Origin: Saprospiraceae bacterium
GTDB taxonomy: Bacteria > Bacteroidota > Bacteroidia > Chitinophagales > Saprospiraceae
Length of the DNA: 64,000 nucleotides
Assembly: GCA_016718205.1 (NCBI GenBank)
Contig: JADKEB010000031.1
Location: 62,001 to 126,000 of the forward strand
Direction: 5' to 3'
Positions 62,566 through 64,000 of this stretch are shown piece after piece. Positions within the stretch are counted from its first letter, which is position 1. Each line of letters starts with the position of its first letter. The position numbers and the translations under genes were made by a program. The notes under the pieces were generated by a model. It searched no databases. It was not told the DNA's origin and worked only from the letters and a program-made list of their open reading frames with translations.

Positions 62566-64000
62566 TCAAAACTCAAAACAGCCTAAATCCGGAGTAGATT
62601 TGCGGGCTTTGTTCAGGATGTCCACCGGTACCTGAGAAAGAAATTTTCCTTTACTCAGAGCTACAGACATTGTATCCAGACGGTAGTCTCCTGTATTTCT
62701 TTTGAGAAAGAGTTTGTCGTTATTTTTTAGATTTACACACGAAAGACAATTGTCAAAAAAATCAGGATGATTTTTGGGAAGCAGCAATTCATCTACTTTT
62801 ACGGCACAATTTGTAAATTTGTATTTAAACTGGCTTTTGGGACCTACCCGAATCAGGCCTATCTCGTCCTTGTCTGAACCGGCAAATATACAATTGGTAA
62901 AGTCAGCATTCAGCCTGTAAACTCTTGGGCCTTCCGTACAGAGAGGATCAGAGCAATAAAAATCAGTAAGAACTACAGATTCATTCTGACCTTCATAACT
63001 TCCTACTGAACAATAGTTGAAAGTATAATTACCGCCATAAGTCAGCTGCATACCATAGTTACTGTTGTCATACAAGAGACAGTTTTCTCCATATATGCTG
63101 GCATGCCTGCCTATGATAGCCGGGCCGCCTGTATTGAAAATCCTGCAGGAGTGAAGAGTTACATCCGACATCGAATCAGCACGGATTCCTATGATAGAAT
63201 TTTTGATTATGGTATGAGTGAGTTTGTTATTTTTGCTATGATACCAAAATAGTAATCCCACCCATTGAGATTTGACATCTTCATATTCTTTTTCTAGTCT
63301 TGCTCCCTGAATGATTACTGGCCGGTCAACGGTCCCTTTGGACTCAAGTTTCCCGTTTTGATTGAAGACGATCAAGCCGTCATTATATGCTGACGAAGAA
63401 TCCCGTACTATACCACCATGTACATAAATACGACATCCCGGCGGCAGCACCAGTGTACAGCTATCTACTATCAGTATGCCATAAATCACATAAGGTTTTG
63501 GGTCGTTCCACGTTCTTTGGCCAAAATTACATGAAAGCAGAGCACCCTTACCACTTCCGCTGGTAGAGGGTACGTAATTGGCATTCTGGCCCCATGCTTC
63601 GAGATATAGTTTTTGGGTATTGCCATTGACGCTGATGTCCAGATGGTCTTCTATGACAAAAGGAGAGATGCTGAGTGGTTGATTGGGGTCTATGGTGGTC
63701 TCGACAAAGATGTAGATACTGTCCCGGCTTCCGATTTCAATATTTTTTACGACCGGGCCTTTTATACCATCCGCATTGATTCTGAAAAACCTGTTGTTTT
63801 GATTTTTTAATGTCACATCCACCTTGATAGGTTGGTCTTTGGGATTGTATACTTTTAAGGATCTTGTGGCAGAACCCAGGCTTGTAAACACCGTATCAAA
63901 TCGCAAGGTATCAACCGAAAACCGCAGTTTTACATCTTTACTTTCATAATAGTCATCTTTACGGCAAGCCGAAATGCTTAAAATGATACCAAATAAAATA
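62566..64000 (-). CDS. Right-handed beta-helix lipoprotein, N-terminus cut by window edge
   Basis: Reading back beyond the TTG at 63906, the frame stays open to the window edge and shows ILFGIILSISAC, a lipoprotein signal with lipidation Cys, followed by RKDDYYESKDVKLRFSVDTL. The N-terminal part looks like an Ig/choice-of-anchor domain (LRFDTVFTSLGSATRSLKVY). The main part is a right-handed beta helix with short repeats (IIIQGARL, THTIIKNSIIGIRADSMSDV, CRIFNTGGPAIIGR, DYRLDTMSVAL). It ends with STPDLGCFEF, a common end of such proteins. Probably surface-exposed; function unknown. Confidence 0.85.
   Translation of the reverse strand, partial: ILFGIILSISACRKDDYYESKDVKLRFSVDTLRFDTVFTSLGSATRSLKVYNPKDQPIKVDVTLKNQNNRFFRINADGIKGPVVKNIEIGSRDSIYIFVETTIDPNQPLSISPFVIEDHLDISVNGNTQKLYLEAWGQNANYVPSTSGSGKGALLSCNFGQRTWNDPKPYVIYGILIVDSCTLVLPPGCRIYVHGGIVRDSSSAYNDGLIVFNQNGKLESKGTVDRPVIIQGARLEKEYEDVKSQWVGLLFWYHSKNNKLTHTIIKNSIIGIRADSMSDVTLHSCRIFNTGGPAIIGRHASIYGENCLLYDNSNYGMQLTYGGNYTFNYCSVGSYEGQNESVVLTDFYCSDPLCTEGPRVYRLNADFTNCIFAGSDKDEIGLIRVGPKSQFKYKFTNCAVKVDELLLPKNHPDFFDNCLSCVNLKNNDKLFLKRNTGDYRLDTMSVALSKGKFLSQVPVDILNKARKSTPDLGCFEF

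Overview
The window is AT-rich chromosomal DNA from a member of the Bacteroidota, most likely of the Saprospiraceae type. This rests on secreted proteins with type IX secretion (T9SS) C-terminal sorting domains, a very large multi-domain surface protein ending in dockerin-like, cohesin-like and T9SS modules, -7 promoter boxes of the TAnnTTTG form, weak ribosome binding sites, solitary FtsE, a LytS/LytTR pair and DUF5686/CarboxypepD-like proteins. The lineage call is inference; no rRNA or tRNA gene was found.

Layout. 1-7.0 kb: a membrane-bound [NiFe] uptake hydrogenase (hyaA-hyaB-hyaC-hyaD, minus strand) faces a divergent maturation operon (small His-rich membrane protein, hypA, hypB, hypC). 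The small subunit carries the two extra cysteines that mark oxygen-tolerant enzymes with a [4Fe-3S] proximal cluster. The shared intergenic region holds two perfect TATGA-N6-TCATA dyads exactly 22 bp apart, a likely CRP/FNR-family operator. hypD, hypE and hypF are not in the window. 7.1-8.1 kb: an SPFH protein. 8.7-20.9 kb: a cysteine-rich secreted protein and a ~10.8 kb surface-protein gene broken by three reading-frame changes, then a terminator and three ~83-bp repeats. 21.7-27.1 kb: YceI, MiaA, an acyltransferase, a small membrane protein and a T9SS subtilase. 27.1-28.7 kb: a gene graveyard with relics of a globin and of RND-efflux adaptor proteins. 28.7-33.8 kb: PfkB kinase, CbpM/CbpA, an IS30 relic, a T9SS esterase and fructose-bisphosphatase. 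34-43.5 kb: an OmpA-domain protein with a membrane-anchored double helix-hairpin-helix protein, FtsE, a DUF5686 protein, a YheT hydrolase, beta-barrel proteins, two LVIVD lipoproteins and a Uma2 nuclease. 43.6-64 kb: a Tyr-less SDR, SRPBCC, two RluA synthases, frameshifted barrel genes, an M16 peptidase, a DEAD helicase, arginine deiminase, a thioesterase, YihY, an FAD dehydrogenase, acyl-CoA dehydrogenase, PdhB, LytS/LytTR and a beta-helix lipoprotein.

Two global features stand out. First, at least five short non-coding elements share GAGTATGTTTA...CATACTC ends and sit between 3-bp TNA direct repeats, as expected of a MITE mobilised by an IS5/IS1031-like transposase; a sixth has only its left end. 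A second element family contains, in one copy, a 72-bp insert with inverted ends and a TA duplication, for which two other copies serve as empty sites. Second, ten reading-frame breaks occur in six genes, and most are one-base changes, mainly in runs of A/T. This points mostly to consensus error in the assembly rather than to mass gene decay, so the split genes are annotated as parts of one gene.
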